Below are positions 11,701 through 22,998 of a DNA stretch of 64,000 nucleotides, one piece after another; within the stretch, counting starts at the first letter, position 1; every line of letters starts with the position of its first letter. The stretch spans positions 11,197,498 through 11,261,497 of the forward strand of contig OU452226.1 of the NCBI GenBank assembly GCA_911728455.2, written 5' to 3'. Position numbers and translations under genes: made by a program. Below the pieces are notes generated by a model. That model made no database searches and was not told where the DNA came from. It was given only the letters and a program-made list of their open reading frames with translations. The stretch is from Marthasterias glacialis (taxonomy: Eukaryota; Echinodermata; Asteroidea; Forcipulatida; Asteriidae).

Positions 11701-11841
11701 ATGGCTCTACCGCATGGCTCTACCGCATGGCTCTCACTAATGTCAGCCGCCAACCACCGGTTTCTTGTAGTTTTAGTGTTCACCTTTCCAAGATTATTCA
11801 GGACCAAGGACGAGTGGTTTATGCGAGAAACGACATTATAC
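11701..11841 (+). CDS. Possible first coding exon, unidentified
   Basis: An open frame of 47 codons runs from ATG in ATCATGG context to a consensus donor (TAC|GTAAGT) in phase 0. The peptide starts MALPHGSTAWLSLM and contains a hydrophobic stretch FLVVLVFTF followed by basic and acidic residues, so it could be a signal anchor or leader. I do not recognise the protein. No downstream exon continues it obviously: the candidate exons from 24.7 kb on mostly contain stops. It could equally be the first exon of the non-coding transcript discussed below. Position next to a CRE-like site supports a transcription start here. Confidence 0.3.
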
Positions 11842-11860
11842 GTAAGTTGACAAATGATTC

Positions 11861-12210
11861 AAAATTATCCTTTAAAAAACGTAATTTTCTGTGGATAAAA
11901 ATTACGAGCCCAGCGCCATGCTGGATTTTTTTAATATTGTTTTTAGAAAACCAAGTCTCGATGGCCCTGTCGGCGTAATCATTTAGTTCAAGATTCTAGA
12001 AATCCTTGAATATTTCGCCTCTTGAACAAAGATGTCGAATGGCAAAATTATCCTTTAAAAAACGTAATTTTCTGTGGATAAAAATTACAAGCCCTGCGCC
12101 ATGCTGGATTTTTTTAATTTTTAGAAAACCAAGTCTCGATGGCCCTATTTAGTTCAACAGATTCTAGAAATCCTTGAATATTTCGCCTCATAAACAAGAT
12201 GTCGAATGGC
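11861..12210 (+). repeat. 183-bp tandem duplication
   Basis: Two direct copies start at AAAATTATCCTTTAAAAAAC, at 11861 and 12044. They share GCGCCATGCTGGATTTTTT, AAAACCAAGTCTCGATGGCC and GATTCTAGAAATCCTTGAAT. Copy 2 has small internal deletions. It lies directly downstream of the possible first exon's donor. Confidence 0.85.
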
Positions 12211-12340
12211 AGGGAAAAGTCTATAATAAAATTGGGTGCTGTAAGTGTTAGTGTTAGTCTCGGTAGTTTCGGTTAGGGCTGGTGTAGGCATGGTAGGGGC
12301 GGTAGTCAGGTAGTGTTGGCCAATGGTCATATCCTGGTCC

Positions 12341-12613
12341 CAGGGGTGGGTCCAGGATTTTCCAAACGGGGGGGGGGGGGGGGGGTTGGAATTTACCGAT
12401 CATGCAGCAAATGATGATTGAAGGCAAGTTGTGGTGATTGCAAGCGCGTATCGTTTTTTACCCGCCTCTTATTGTTTTACATTACAGTGAACATTGTAGT
12501 AAAATGTTGAAAGTTTATTTCTCATTGCAAGTGGGCGGGATGATATCTTGATTTTTTTTTCGGAAGGAAAAATAGGGGGGTGTGCCCCTCACGCCCCCCT
12601 GGATCCGCCCCTG
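12341..12613. mobile_element. Non-autonomous hAT-like element
   Basis: The left end CAGGGGTGGGTCCAGGATTT and right end CTGGATCCGCCCCTG form the widespread CAGGGGCGGATCCAG-type TIR. A poly-G run follows the left TIR and its counterpart CCCCCC precedes the right one. GGTCC flanks both sides, a shorter direct repeat than the 8 bp expected for hAT. It has no transposase. Confidence 0.7.
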
Positions 12614-13169
12614 GGTCCACGGAGGAATTGTCAAAAGCACTCATTTCGAAAGTTTTAAGGTGTTGGTCAAACCTCTTACAAACAGGCACACAGATTATTT
12701 TAGATATTTTTTTCATGATATTAATTATTCATATTATTTATAGGCACTACTTTATTGAAATACGTTTTTTTTAAATTAAGATTTAAGTTGCACAACCTTG
12801 TTGATAGGACATTTTGAGTCTTTTGAAATCATTTTTAGTTTAAATTGTTTATAGAAAAATAAATGTTATGAACCAAAATGATTTTTTAATATTTGGCTCT
12901 TCAATGTCAGACAAGTGGTCCCCTCCCTGCCCTGAGTGCAGAACATAACCTTATGAATCTCTTTCTGAAAATCAGTGACTATGAAATTTGAAGTGTTCTG
13001 TAACAAGTGTAAATTAGACAACAAAAGTACTGTCTATATTTCAACGAACAGCGTCTTCATTTGGAATTTTAGTTCATACTCTGAATTCGGAAATAATACT
13101 ATTACAACCGAATTCTTATAATTAATTGCCAGTAGTATACTAAAATCAAACCTCAAAAATATTGGTGAA
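12614..13169. other. No gene seen
   Basis: AT-rich DNA between the hAT-like element and the segmental duplication. No supported feature. Confidence 0.4.
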
Positions 13170-15002
13170 ATTTCTACATCGGGTTGAACTTGATAATGAA
13201 AATTTAATATTATGATTAAAAAAAAAAATTCTTGTGGTTTGTTTTCTTTTGATTGGCATTTTAGTTAACTCATGAATCACCTATACCTAGTTACAATTAT
13301 GAATTTGTAAAATTGGTCATGTTGGAAAGTTTTTTTTTTTTTTTAAACAAGTGTCTTTTATAGTTATTTTCCCCTTTCGCGCCTTCATATAGCCCAACAT
13401 CAATAAAACATTTTTTAAAAATCCCTTAGACAGTGGCAGTCGGACATGGAAAGTTTCCCCCCATAATTTCCGAGGGATGATGATGAGTCCATGTACAGAC
13501 ATGGACCCTTGAACAAAACTAAGGGTAATTTGTGACATCTTCATAGCATGTTTTTTTAGTTGTAAGTTTGACATTTGTTTAACTGAAATGAGTTACCTGG
13601 TTATTTTTGTGAGGTGACAGATACTGGTTTGGGTAACATTTGTTATATAGATGTAGAAACCACCTGACCTTTACTAGCTTCAAAGAGCAATTTTTAATGA
13701 ATATTGTATTTTACTCCAATATGAAATCAAAACCAATGACATCAAGAGAATTTTTAACAAATTGCCCATAAACATTATTTAGACAAAAGCTCCAGAAAAA
13801 TGTCATCAAACTGAAAGTTATTGTAAATTTAATTTGAAAAGGTGAGACCTATAGATAGTTTGAAATACATACATGTCTTGACTCTTAGCAAATATTCACA
13901 AATGAAATATCTAATGTTACATGAAATAGTTCCACGCCCAATCACCCTATATCTAAAAAGCAGCATCATTCCTTTAGTTTGCCTTAGCTTACCCATGAAA
14001 TTCAACAAGTTTAAAACAGCTTTTGTTAATTAAACTACATTTAAGAGTTGTTTTTGTTTGAAATTTGTCTTTGTTAAACATCGGCATTCCGTTATATTAT
14101 CATGGTTAATTTATGGATTTGCTCCCTCCCCCCACCCCAGCAAATGCTCTTGTTAAAATTTCCAAATGTTATTCTTGTGTTTGACAGTAAGAACTTCACC
14201 TTTTTAATCCCGTTAGCATAGTACAATTGCTGCATCTGTTGGATTGGGGGTCACTGAGGGAGTGTAGTTTTAACTACCATAGCACAAGTAAAAGCAGTCA
14301 TTATTTGTTTTATAACACACTGTGCGAAACACTGTTAAATATAGACATCTATAGGTACCAAGAAATTGTCATTGCTAATTAATAAATGAAAAATAATAAT
14401 AATAGGCGTTTATATTGTGCTTTTCGAGAGCATGATCAAAGTGCATAACAAAGGAAGGGGGAAAAACAGGCAATGATAAAAACAACACAAAATCTAGAAA
14501 AATCTACAAATTAAGAAACAGATAGGGTATAGTACATTTGTTGCTGCGGGTTAAATTTAGGACAATGGTTGTTACGGTATATTTCCATTGCATACCGTGT
14601 CACGCTCTCTAATCCAATCACAAGTCAGAATTTATGTAGGCCTACAAGGTGTAATCATTAAGCAAACTAAACGCCTACAGCCAACCTTTTGTATGAAAAT
14701 TTTAACAAATTTAATGACCCTGCTATTAAATAGTGAAGACAAAGAAACATGGTTAACACGGAGCTATATATTAGGCTGAAAGCATTGGTTTACAGGTTCT
14801 TTAAATGCTTTTTTTGCTATTCCCCATTGATGTCGGCCCCCCCCCCCAACCCATTGATGTCCGTGCCCCCCCCCCCCCTCCGCAGTTAGTGTTCACGATT
14901 CTACATGTATTTAACATTATAGTGAACCTCCCATTACCCATCCCAATTTGTGGAATTGATCATTAGATAGATGTTAATATTTGCATCGGGGGAATGAATG
15001 TA

Positions 15003-15118
15003 AATTTCAATTTGCCTTTCGAGTCCTGTGGAAAAAAATCCACAGGCAACTTGGATGAGATTCGAACCCACGACTCCTGCATGACTAGAGCAGATGTCTT
15101 AACCACTAGACATGGAAT
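15003..15118 (-). mobile_element. tRNA-derived SINE, internal deletion
   Basis: On the minus strand this reads as a tRNA-like head with a B-box GGTTCGAATC-type sequence (here TTCGAATCTC) and TCTAGTGGTTAAGACATCTG, followed by a body with the hairpin CCTGTGGATTTTTTTCCACAGG. Compared with copies at 20585 and 24160 it lacks 37 bp between two CTTTC direct repeats. Confidence 0.75.
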
Positions 15119-15379
15119 TGATCATGTTTGTAATTTTCCCTTTTAAGAAATGGTTTTTGTTTTGTTTTTTGTAGCATTTTTTAAATGTTGCATTATAGTG
15201 TATCAAGAAAGCCACCCCTTCCCCCGACTTAAAATAACCACATTTGGTGGAGCCATTCATAGCATTTTCTTTACTGTTATTTTAGTTTGCTTAAAAAACC
15301 CACCCAACCTTTGTCTCTTTTTAAGCTCGATGATCATTTTATTAGTTGATCACTTACAATTGTTATACATTTATTGATA

Positions 15380-16920
15380 TATCATTTTTAAATGGTTGTT
15401 CTTAAAAAAAAATCATCAAAATATCACGTAATTAACGAAAAATGTGAAAAAAACAAAACACGGTCAAAGGTCAGCTTATACGCTTTTCCAGCTGTTGCAA
15501 CTGTCAAGTTTAAGTGACAATGTTGCGCAATGTTGTAAGTAGACTGGTGCTCTGTTTATGTATGAATTATTACAATGACGAGGCATGAGGATCCAGACTT
15601 CATATCCATCCAGCACAAATTCACGTGTAAATAAAAAACAGACATAAACGGACAGTGATTCTGTGTACGACGAACTGGACGAACTTACTTGCAATGGAGA
15701 ACGTTTCTTCATTATATCGCAAGTAGGCCCTATGTTGTAAAAAATTACTTGGACGAATGCCAGTTGGGTCCAAGACTGATCTGTGTTGTCAGGTCGTGTT
15801 CAAATGTAGAAAGGGAGAGAATAAGCTTGGCATAATATGGACATCACGGACATGGACCATAAATATTGTCAAAATGTGAGTCTTCATGAATTAAAATATA
15901 CGCAGGCATATTCACAATACAGTTCTATGACACAAACCTGTCCGAAAAAATTATGGCAAAGATCACATCCTTCATGTTCTCATCGTGACCAGCCTGCTGC
16001 AGTCTAAAAACTAATGGTAGTGTCCCTAATCTTGGACCATCTTTTCACATTGGCTTGGCCAATAACAGTCATGTGCCAAGCGAGCCTCCCGCTTTCGCTG
16101 CAAACAGATTGCCAATCCTGGCAGCTTTAGCGAAGGCATTCTCCCGTTTTTCGGGCGATGACTTCACTGGCCGGCCGCGGCCACCGCCACCGTTTTTTTG
16201 TTGTGGCGATTGGGGTAGTGGACATTATGCAGCTATCATAGAAGTAGATAGATCAGCTGTATGGGATGAACATTCCCCGTCGTCGTCCCGCGTGTGCGTA
16301 GAGCAGGCAACACGTTACAATAGTTAGGGGATAATAGCTAGGGGTACAGACTAAAACCCTCGTAAAAAAACGTAATTTTTGGTCTGGCTCCCTACCCCTC
16401 CGACAAGCTCCCACGCTTACGGCTAGACCGACCGGCAAGCTGGGGAGTTCATGCCCCGGGGTTTGTCTCTCTGGCCCCACGAGACACGGCACCGGTTGTA
16501 CGGGATATCCCTACAAGTTTACATTCCGCTAGCTCCCACGCTGGTGTGCGCCGTAAGACACGCTTCGGTTGCACGGACTCTCTGAATGCGAATATTACAT
16601 TTGATTTTTCATTATTATTTACAAATTGTATCAATAATCTGAATACATACATCTTTTTTGTCAAATACTCATGATTTAAATTTGGTTCAGTAATTTACTT
16701 TTATACGGCTAGAAGTAAAACTAACTCCGAAGATCACGTGATTTATCCGAACCACTTTTTTGGTTCGGATAAATCGTTTTTTGAAAAATGCTCGAAAACG
16801 GCAACATTTGATGGTTTCTAGGAACCTTTCTTCTCCATTCCTGAAAGACCTTTGAAGTCATATGTTAGCCTATTTTGTAGCCCAAATAGCCCAACGAAGC
16901 TGGTGTGCACCTTTAAACTT
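15380..16920. other. Copy-1-specific insert with GC-rich part
   Basis: Absent from the second copy of the duplication. The 16055-16600 part is markedly richer in G+C and CpG than its surroundings and holds short open frames on both strands, for instance MANNSHVPSEPPAFAANRLP... (+) from 16055. None is recognised. It could be a mobile element interior, a retrocopied exon or a CpG-rich promoter. No terminal repeats were found. Confidence 0.4.
16740..16775. repeat. Perfect 15-bp hairpin
   Basis: GATTTATCCGAACCA, loop CTTTTT, then TGGTTCGGATAAATC, a perfect inverted repeat. The preceding ATCACGTGAT is itself a 10-bp palindrome. It may be the end of an unrecognised element. Confidence 0.85.
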
Positions 16921-17402
16921 GTTGAGTTTAGCTTTCATTCAGTTTGCATTATTATAAAATATGGATCTACCATGCCAACCTTTACCACTTGAGAATCTTT
17001 TTTAATTATTTTACAGTGACCAGTAGAAAACAAAAGATAGTTTTCATTATATTCTCCTGCATTATAATTTATTCCTTTTCTTAAGATCATCTTAAATCAA
17101 GTGCCACCTAGCGACAGCATTGCATCATTTTCAAATTTACCAATTAAGATTATTCTGTTCTCAGATGTCATGAGAAACACATCTATTTAGAACACAAGAA
17201 TACAGGTTGTTTCCATTACACATTTGAAAACCTGATCGAATTTTCAAATATTATTTCAAAACTGCCCAAGCCCTTCCTGAAAGCTTTTGTTGAAATTGCC
17301 TCAATTAATTATTAACATTTTCCAATTCTAAGCGTATCACTTATAAAAGTCACTTAAAGTCGCTTTAAAAAGTCACTTTAAAAAGTCACTTAAAGTCACT
17401 TT

Positions 17403-17600
17403 ATCGGCTGCAGATTGCGCCACAGCACCTTGTGAACCATTACATGGTGCTATGTAAAGGAACAGGTCTCATACTGCAATAACGTAACTCTTCATACCTC
17501 GCAGGAAAAAAATACTGAGCGCTCTGAGACGCCCATAGGGTGTGATAAAGCACTTATTAAAAACTGCGTATTATTAGTTATTATTATTATTTATTGTTAA
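17403..17600 (+). mobile_element. 5'-truncated tRNA-Leu-type SINE
   Basis: Matches the 3' part of the full SINE at 25356-25768: ATCGGCTGCAGATTGCGCC (25590: ATCGGCAGCAGATTGCACC), CCATTACATGGTGCTA, GGAACAGGTCTCATACT, and an ATT-repeat tail. It is missing from the other copy of the segmental duplication, where GTCACTTAAAACCATCC is continuous, so it inserted after the duplication or was lost from copy 2. Confidence 0.8.
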
Positions 17601-18489
17601 AACCATCCTCCCCAACAGCCTCTGTAAAAACTGCTGCATGTGTAAACTTGGTATTTTAAATGTTCAATTTCTACATCGGGTAGAACTTGATAATGAAAAT
17701 TTAATATCATTTAAAAAAAAAAATTGTGGTTTGCTTTCTTTTGATTGGCATTTGAGTTAACTCATGAATCACCTACCTAGTTACAATTTTGAATTTGTAA
17801 AATTGGTCATGTTGGAAAGTGGGGTTTTTTTGTGTGTTTTTTTTTTAATCAAGTGTCTTTTATAGTTATTTTCCCATAATTTCCCAGAGTGATGATGAAT
17901 CCATGTACAGACATGGACCCTTGAGCAAAACTAAGGGTAATTTTGTGACATCTTCATAGCATGTTTTTTCATTGTAAGTTTGACATTTGTTGAACTGAAA
18001 TGAGTTACCTGGTTATTTTTGTGAGGTGACAGACACTGGTTTGGGTAACATTTGTTATATAGATCTAGAAACCACCTGACCTTAACTACCTTGAAAGAGC
18101 AATGTTTAATGAATATTGTATTTTACTCCAATATGAAATCAAAACCAATGACATCAAGAGAATTTTTAACAAATTGCCCATAAACATTATTTAGACAAAA
18201 GCTCCAGAAAAATGTCATCAAACTGAAAGTTATTGTAAATTTAATTTGAAATGGTGAGACCTATAGAAAGTTTTAAATACATACATGTCTTGACTCTTAG
18301 CAAATATTCACAAATGAAATATTTATTGTTAAATGAAATAGTTCCACGCCCAATCACCCTGTATCTAAAAAGCAGCACACTTCCTTTAGTTTGCCTTAGC
18401 TAACCTATGAAATTCAACAAGTTTAAAACAGCTTTTGTTAATTAAACTGCATTTAAGAGTTGTTTTTGTTTGAAATTTTTCTTTTTTAA

Positions 18490-19000
18490 AGAGGATGGGC
18501 CACGCTAGAAGTTTCTCTTTAAAAAAGGTTTTACATCCCTAAATACACCTATATCTACCATGAAAAATGGGGACAGGATGATAGAATGCGTGGTTATTCA
18601 TTTACAAAGGCAGTTTCCGAGCCTCTTTTTACCCCCCGTCTCGAGCCAAAATCAGAGCAACAGCAGTCGGTGCCTGAAAGTTGTCTCCAGAAATTCTAAA
18701 GAATGGTGACGTCGCAGGAAGTACTCCTCTGTCAAAAGGCTGTTTGTTGTTACTCATTGAAGCATTGCAGTGCGGACCATCCGGGGATTCAGTACTTCCA
18801 GTGACATCATGATTTGTTTGCTGCCCTCATTTCCAGGGTTTTGACAAATTTAGGCGGCGTGCTAGTTAAAGGAGTAAAAACTCCCTGCAAATATCACTTC
18901 TTTTTTCTATTTAATGTCACAGAAAAGAAGTTTGTCCGATGCAATATTAGAAAGCAGAAAACTAAACAATGTCAACATCAATCACCATGGCCCATCCTCT
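18490..19000. mobile_element. TTAA-type MITE (Kolobok- or piggyBac-like)
   Basis: A 511-bp element with a perfect 13-bp TIR (AGAGGATGGGCCA / TGGCCCATCCTCT) flanked by TTAA on both sides (18486-18489 and 19001-19004). The paralogous site in copy 1 of the segmental duplication (about 14072) is empty, reading TTAA once before ACATCGGCATT. The TTAA target and AGAGG start fit Kolobok (T2) elements better than piggyBac, but that is inference. It has no transposase. Confidence 0.88.
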
Positions 19001-19026
19001 TTAAGCATCGGCATTCAGTTATTTTA

Positions 19027-19674
19027 CATATCAATTTGTTAGCGCTCCTTTTCAAGCATGAGCAAAGTCACTAATTTTTCCGCTTTGAGAATTGCCATTC
19101 AAAAACTGCACCTCGATGTCAATTTTTGTACACCATTAAATGTAGCAACAACACGCTTTGACCTGTTAAAAAGGTATAATGACGACAAAAACATTCTACA
19201 TCCCAGTGATATAAAACTTAAAATTTTTATGACAAATGAAGTTTGTACTTTTATTGCTAAAAAAGGTTGCTTGAGCAGAATTTATCACCATTTTGTATGC
19301 AAATCGTGGTTTTCAGTGGACCGAGCTCTTTAACTCACCGCAATAATACAAAACAGCGCCACCGTGTGACCTTCTTTAAAAAAGTGTTGTTAGGGGAGGT
19401 CCTGGTCTAAATACTTCTGCAAAAATTATTTTGATTGGACTTTGTTAAGGCCCGTACTTCTGGGATTAAAGAAACTTTTTGCCAATCAAAATCTCGCTTA
19501 AACCGTGCTTTCGCTCACCAAAGCACAATAGTACACACATCACTTGCACACAGGCTTGTGTGTGCGTGGGTATGTGAATTGTATTATATTTTTATACATT
19601 CGTGGCATGCGCTATATAGAGTAAAATCAAGAAAAATAAACAGGAGCAGTTTTTGCCACAAACAAATTGATATG
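19027..19674. mobile_element. TIR insertion without a clear target duplication
   Basis: The termini ACATATCAATTTGTT and AACAAATTGATATGT are exact inverted repeats (15 bp). The paralogous empty site in copy 1 reads GTTATATTATCATGG, and joining the flanks here gives GTTATTTTATCATGG, so the insertion is about 648 bp and lies between an A and a T with no visible duplication. It has a short open frame at 19058-19333 with no recognised domain. Confidence 0.75.
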
Positions 19675-20584
19675 TCATGGTTAATTTATGGATTTGCTCC
19701 CTCCCCCACCCCCAGCAACAGCTCTTGTTAAAATTTCAAAATGTTATTCTTGTGTTTGACAGTAAGAACTTCACCTTTATTAGCAATGCATCATATAGTA
19801 ATTTCATCCCGTTAGCATAGTACAATTGCTGCATCTGTTGGATTGGGGGTCACTATGAGGGAGTGATAGTTTTAACTACCATAGCACAAGTAAAAGCAGT
19901 CAATATTTCTTTCAAACACACTGGGCGAAACACTGTTAAATATAGACATCTAGGTAACAAGAAATTGTCATTTCTAACTAATAAATTAAAAATAATTACA
20001 AATATGCATTTATATTGTGATTTTCCAAAGCATGATCAAAGCGTATAACAAAGGAAGGGGGAAAAAAACAGGATCAAAACAAAACAAAATCTAGAAAAAT
20101 CTACAAATTAAGAAACAGATAGGGTATAGTACATTTGTTGCTGCGGGTTAAATTTAGGACAATGGTTGTTACGGTATATTTCCATTGCATACCGTGTCAC
20201 GCTCTCTAATCCAATCACAAGTCAGAATTTATGTAGGCCTACAAGGTGTTATAATCACTAAGCCATCTTAAGGCCTACAGCCAACCTTTTGTAGGAAAAT
20301 TTTAACAAATTAAGTGACCCTGCTAAAATAGTGAAGACAAAGAAACATGGTTAACATGGGGCTATATATTAGGCTGAAAGAAATGGTTTACAGGTTCTTT
20401 AAATGCTTTTTTTGGTATTCCCCATTGATGTTTCCCCCCCAACCCATTGATGTCCGTGCCCCCCCCCCCCCCTTCGCAGTTAGTGTTCACGATTCTACAT
20501 GTATTTAACATTATAGTGAACCTCCCATTACCCATCCCGAATTGATCATTAGATAGATGTTAATATTTGCATCGGGGGAATTAA

Positions 20585-20735
20585 TGTAAATTTCAATTTG
20601 CCTTTCACCGATGTGTGATAAGCACTGTATACCCAGTACTTTCGAGTCTTGTGGAAAAAAATCCACAGGCAACTCGGGTGGGATTCGAACCCACAACTCC
20701 CGCATGACTAGAGCAGTTGTCTTCCACCAGATACG
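20585..20735 (-). mobile_element. tRNA-derived SINE
   Basis: Minus-strand copy with B-box GGGTTCGAATCCC and head CTGCTCTAGTCATGCGGGAG, body hairpin CCTGTGGA...TCCACAGG, and the segment TGCTTATCACACATCGGTG missing from the paralogous copy at 15003. It is part of copy 2 of the segmental duplication. Confidence 0.78.
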
Positions 20736-21222
20736 GAATTGATGTTTGTAATTTTCCCTTTAAAGAAATGTTGTTGTTTTTTGATATTTTTTTTGTATTT
20801 TCTTGTATCAAGAAAGCCACCCCCTTCCCCCGACTTAAAATAACCACATTTGGTGGAGCCATTCATAGCATTTTCTTTACCCAACCTTTATGTCTCTCTT
20901 TAAGCTCGATGATCATTTTATTTGCTAATCACTTACAATTGTCATACATTTAAAGCCCCCTCCCATACCAGCTCTTGATAGAATCACTGAATATGAAGGA
21001 TTTATCATGTTTTAAACTTTTTAAATTTTTAGCTTTCATTGAGTTTGAATTATTATAAAATATGGATCTACCGTGCCAACCTTTACCACTTGAGAATCAG
21101 TTTTAATTATTTCACAGTGACCGGTAGAAAACAAAAGAGAATTTTCATTATATACTCCTGCATTATAATGTATTCCTTTTCTTAAGATTGTCTTAAATCA
21201 AGTGCCACCTAGCCACAGCATC

Positions 21223-21392
21223 AGGCCTTGATCTTAACCGAGGCCATTGGCCTCATGCCCTGTTGAGTTGGCCAGCATGCCCTTCACAAAAAAATGTCAC
21301 TGTCACTACCAACTAGGCCAGCATGCCTTTGTACCATTTCTCTGATTTGGCCAGCAAAGGGCTGCCCCCGATTTTCTTAAGATCGAGGCCTC
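21223..21392. mobile_element. AGGCCT-ended TIR element with 7-bp duplication
   Basis: The ends AGGCCTTGATCTTAA and TTAAGATCGAGGCCT are inverted. CAGCATC occurs on both sides (21216-21222 and 21393-21399). The paralogous site in copy 1 (about 17119-17138) is uninterrupted. The interior is the same as 881-1055. It is non-coding. Confidence 0.82.
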
Positions 21393-21716
21393 CAGCATCA
21401 TTTTCAAATTTACCAAATAAGATTATTCCGTTCTCAGACGTCATGAGAAACACATCTATTTAGAACAGAAGAATACAAGTTGTTTCCGCTACACATTTGA
21501 AAATCTAATCAAATTTCCAAATATTTTTTCAAAACTGCACCATTCCTACCTGACAGCTTTGTTGAAATTGCTTCAATTAATTATTAACATTTTTCAATTC
21601 TAAGCATATGACTTATAAAGTCACTTAAAACCATCCTCCCCAACTCCTCTGTAAAAATTGCTGCATGTGTTATCTTGGTATTTTGAATGTTCAATTTTAT
21701 TTAACTCCCCACTCAT

Positions 21717-22508
21717 AATAGACCGATTGCGCGACAATGTTGACATGTGACTCCCTTTTGGGTATAACGCCGTACAGCTGATGGCAAAGTATGTGTAAAG
21801 AGATAGACCGTGACACAGAGTGAGTTCGAAAACAGTAAATTTTACTTTTGTTAAGTGATAAATTAGTTAATCAGCTCCTTTATTTAAAGTAGTATGTTCT
21901 GGCATTAATTTAAATTACATCTCTGTTTCATAATTTAACAGGATTCTACTAAAAAGAGTTTTTTTTAGCCATGCACTACCGGCGTCGGACGACTATTATA
22001 TAGCCACCCGTCTGTTATTTTGTTTGTAATGTAGGCCAAAATCACTGTAAAAAAAGGATAAACAACGTTGGAAAAGTGAGCATTAATACCTAGCCTTGCA
22101 GAATTTCAAAAAGGCAAAGGAATCACACAGTTTTGGAAAGCAATTTCTTAGAAGGATTTCAGCTTCAAAACTTTGAAATTTTTGTGTTGAAAAGTGTGTG
22201 GTGATCGCGGTCGTCTGGCCTAACGTTCTGTCGTGCGCTGTACACATCGTGCACATTTATACGGTACTTTTACAATTTACAAGACTTGCTGGAACTGTCC
22301 TTACTGGCTTTATTCAGCCACTTGAAGGTCTCTGGTACAAACTCTGGAATATCTTTCACAGATTTCGAGTAAGAAAAGCCTCGATCGAATAAACTAAATG
22401 CATTAATCATCGTGTACCGTACCACCCTTTCCTATGGAGGATGTAATGTGTGTCTACATTTTATACCAAAAAGTGGTCACGTGATGCGGGTCGCACAATC
22501 GGTCTATT
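21717..22508. mobile_element. Larger element with AATAGACCGAT termini
   Basis: The left end AATAGACCGATTGCGCGAC and the right end GTCGCACAATCGGTCTATT are inverted with one mismatch. The similarity continues with a gap through ACATGTGAC / GTCACGTGAT to about 40 bp. It shares its first 11 bp with the MITE at 1070-1339. A 64-codon open frame (22198-22392) is not recognised. It is about 790 bp and non-autonomous. Confidence 0.78.
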
Positions 22509-22626
22509 GTGCATAACACATGTAGTTCTTGACAGTCTCTGTTAAAATTGCTGCATTTGTAGGATTTTTCCTTTTTCATGTTCTGTTTAGTTTTTTATTA
22601 TTATAATAACAATTTGATGTGCCCCC

Positions 22627-22998
22627 CAGGCCTTGCGCTTAAACTTTTTGAAAAGTAGCCCAAGGGTCTAGTAAACTGCATTTAACTTTCCCCCGCCCCA
22701 CCCCCTAGAAGTTTTTGTTGCCCAAATTTTAATGTATTGTCATAAATGTATCTTCCTGATACTAATAGTTGCGATCACAACCAGTTTAACAGTCTAATGA
22801 AGTTACACTCACACACTCAAAAATAAATTAACACGTTTCTAAAATGTATTACTCACATCTAAAAAGGAAGAAGTATGAGCATTAGTAAGTAGCACAGTTT
22901 TTAGTAGCCCACAGGGCAAGTTGAGGAGTGGTGTTTACTAGCCCATAGCAGTTTTTACTAGACAATGTATGCTGGGCTAGTGCTAAGCGTGAGCCCTG
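22627..22998. mobile_element. TIR element with CAGG(G/C)CT termini
   Basis: The left end CAGGCCTTGCGCTTAAAC and the right end CTAAGCGTGAGCCCTG are imperfect inverted repeats. Farther in, AGTAGCCCAAGGGTCTAGTAAA and an inverted TTTACTAGACAATGTATGCT-type stretch extend the symmetry. Flanks GTGCCCCC / CACCCCCT resemble a degenerate 8-bp duplication, so a hAT-like origin is possible. Confidence 0.55.

Larger units (their letters stand above)
13170..17665 (+). repeat. Segmental tandem duplication, copy 1
   Basis: Begins at TCTACATCGGGTTGAACTTG and ends just before the same words recur at 17666. Most of the segment is alignable to 17666-21705 with high similarity: 13220-14060 with 17700-18480, 14080-15360 with 19675-20950, and 16925-17650 with 20990-21700. 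Copy 1 alone carries about 1.5 kb at 15.4-16.9 kb and a 5'-truncated SINE at 17403-17600. It contains no recognised gene. Confidence 0.88.
17666..21705 (+). repeat. Segmental tandem duplication, copy 2
   Basis: Direct repeat of 13170-17665. The junction is simple: TTCAATT|TCTACATCGGG here and TTCAATT|TTATTTAAC after copy 2. Copy 2 alone carries the TTAA element (18490-19000), the 648-bp TIR insert (19027-19674) and the AGGCCT element (21223-21392). It contains no gene. Confidence 0.88.
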
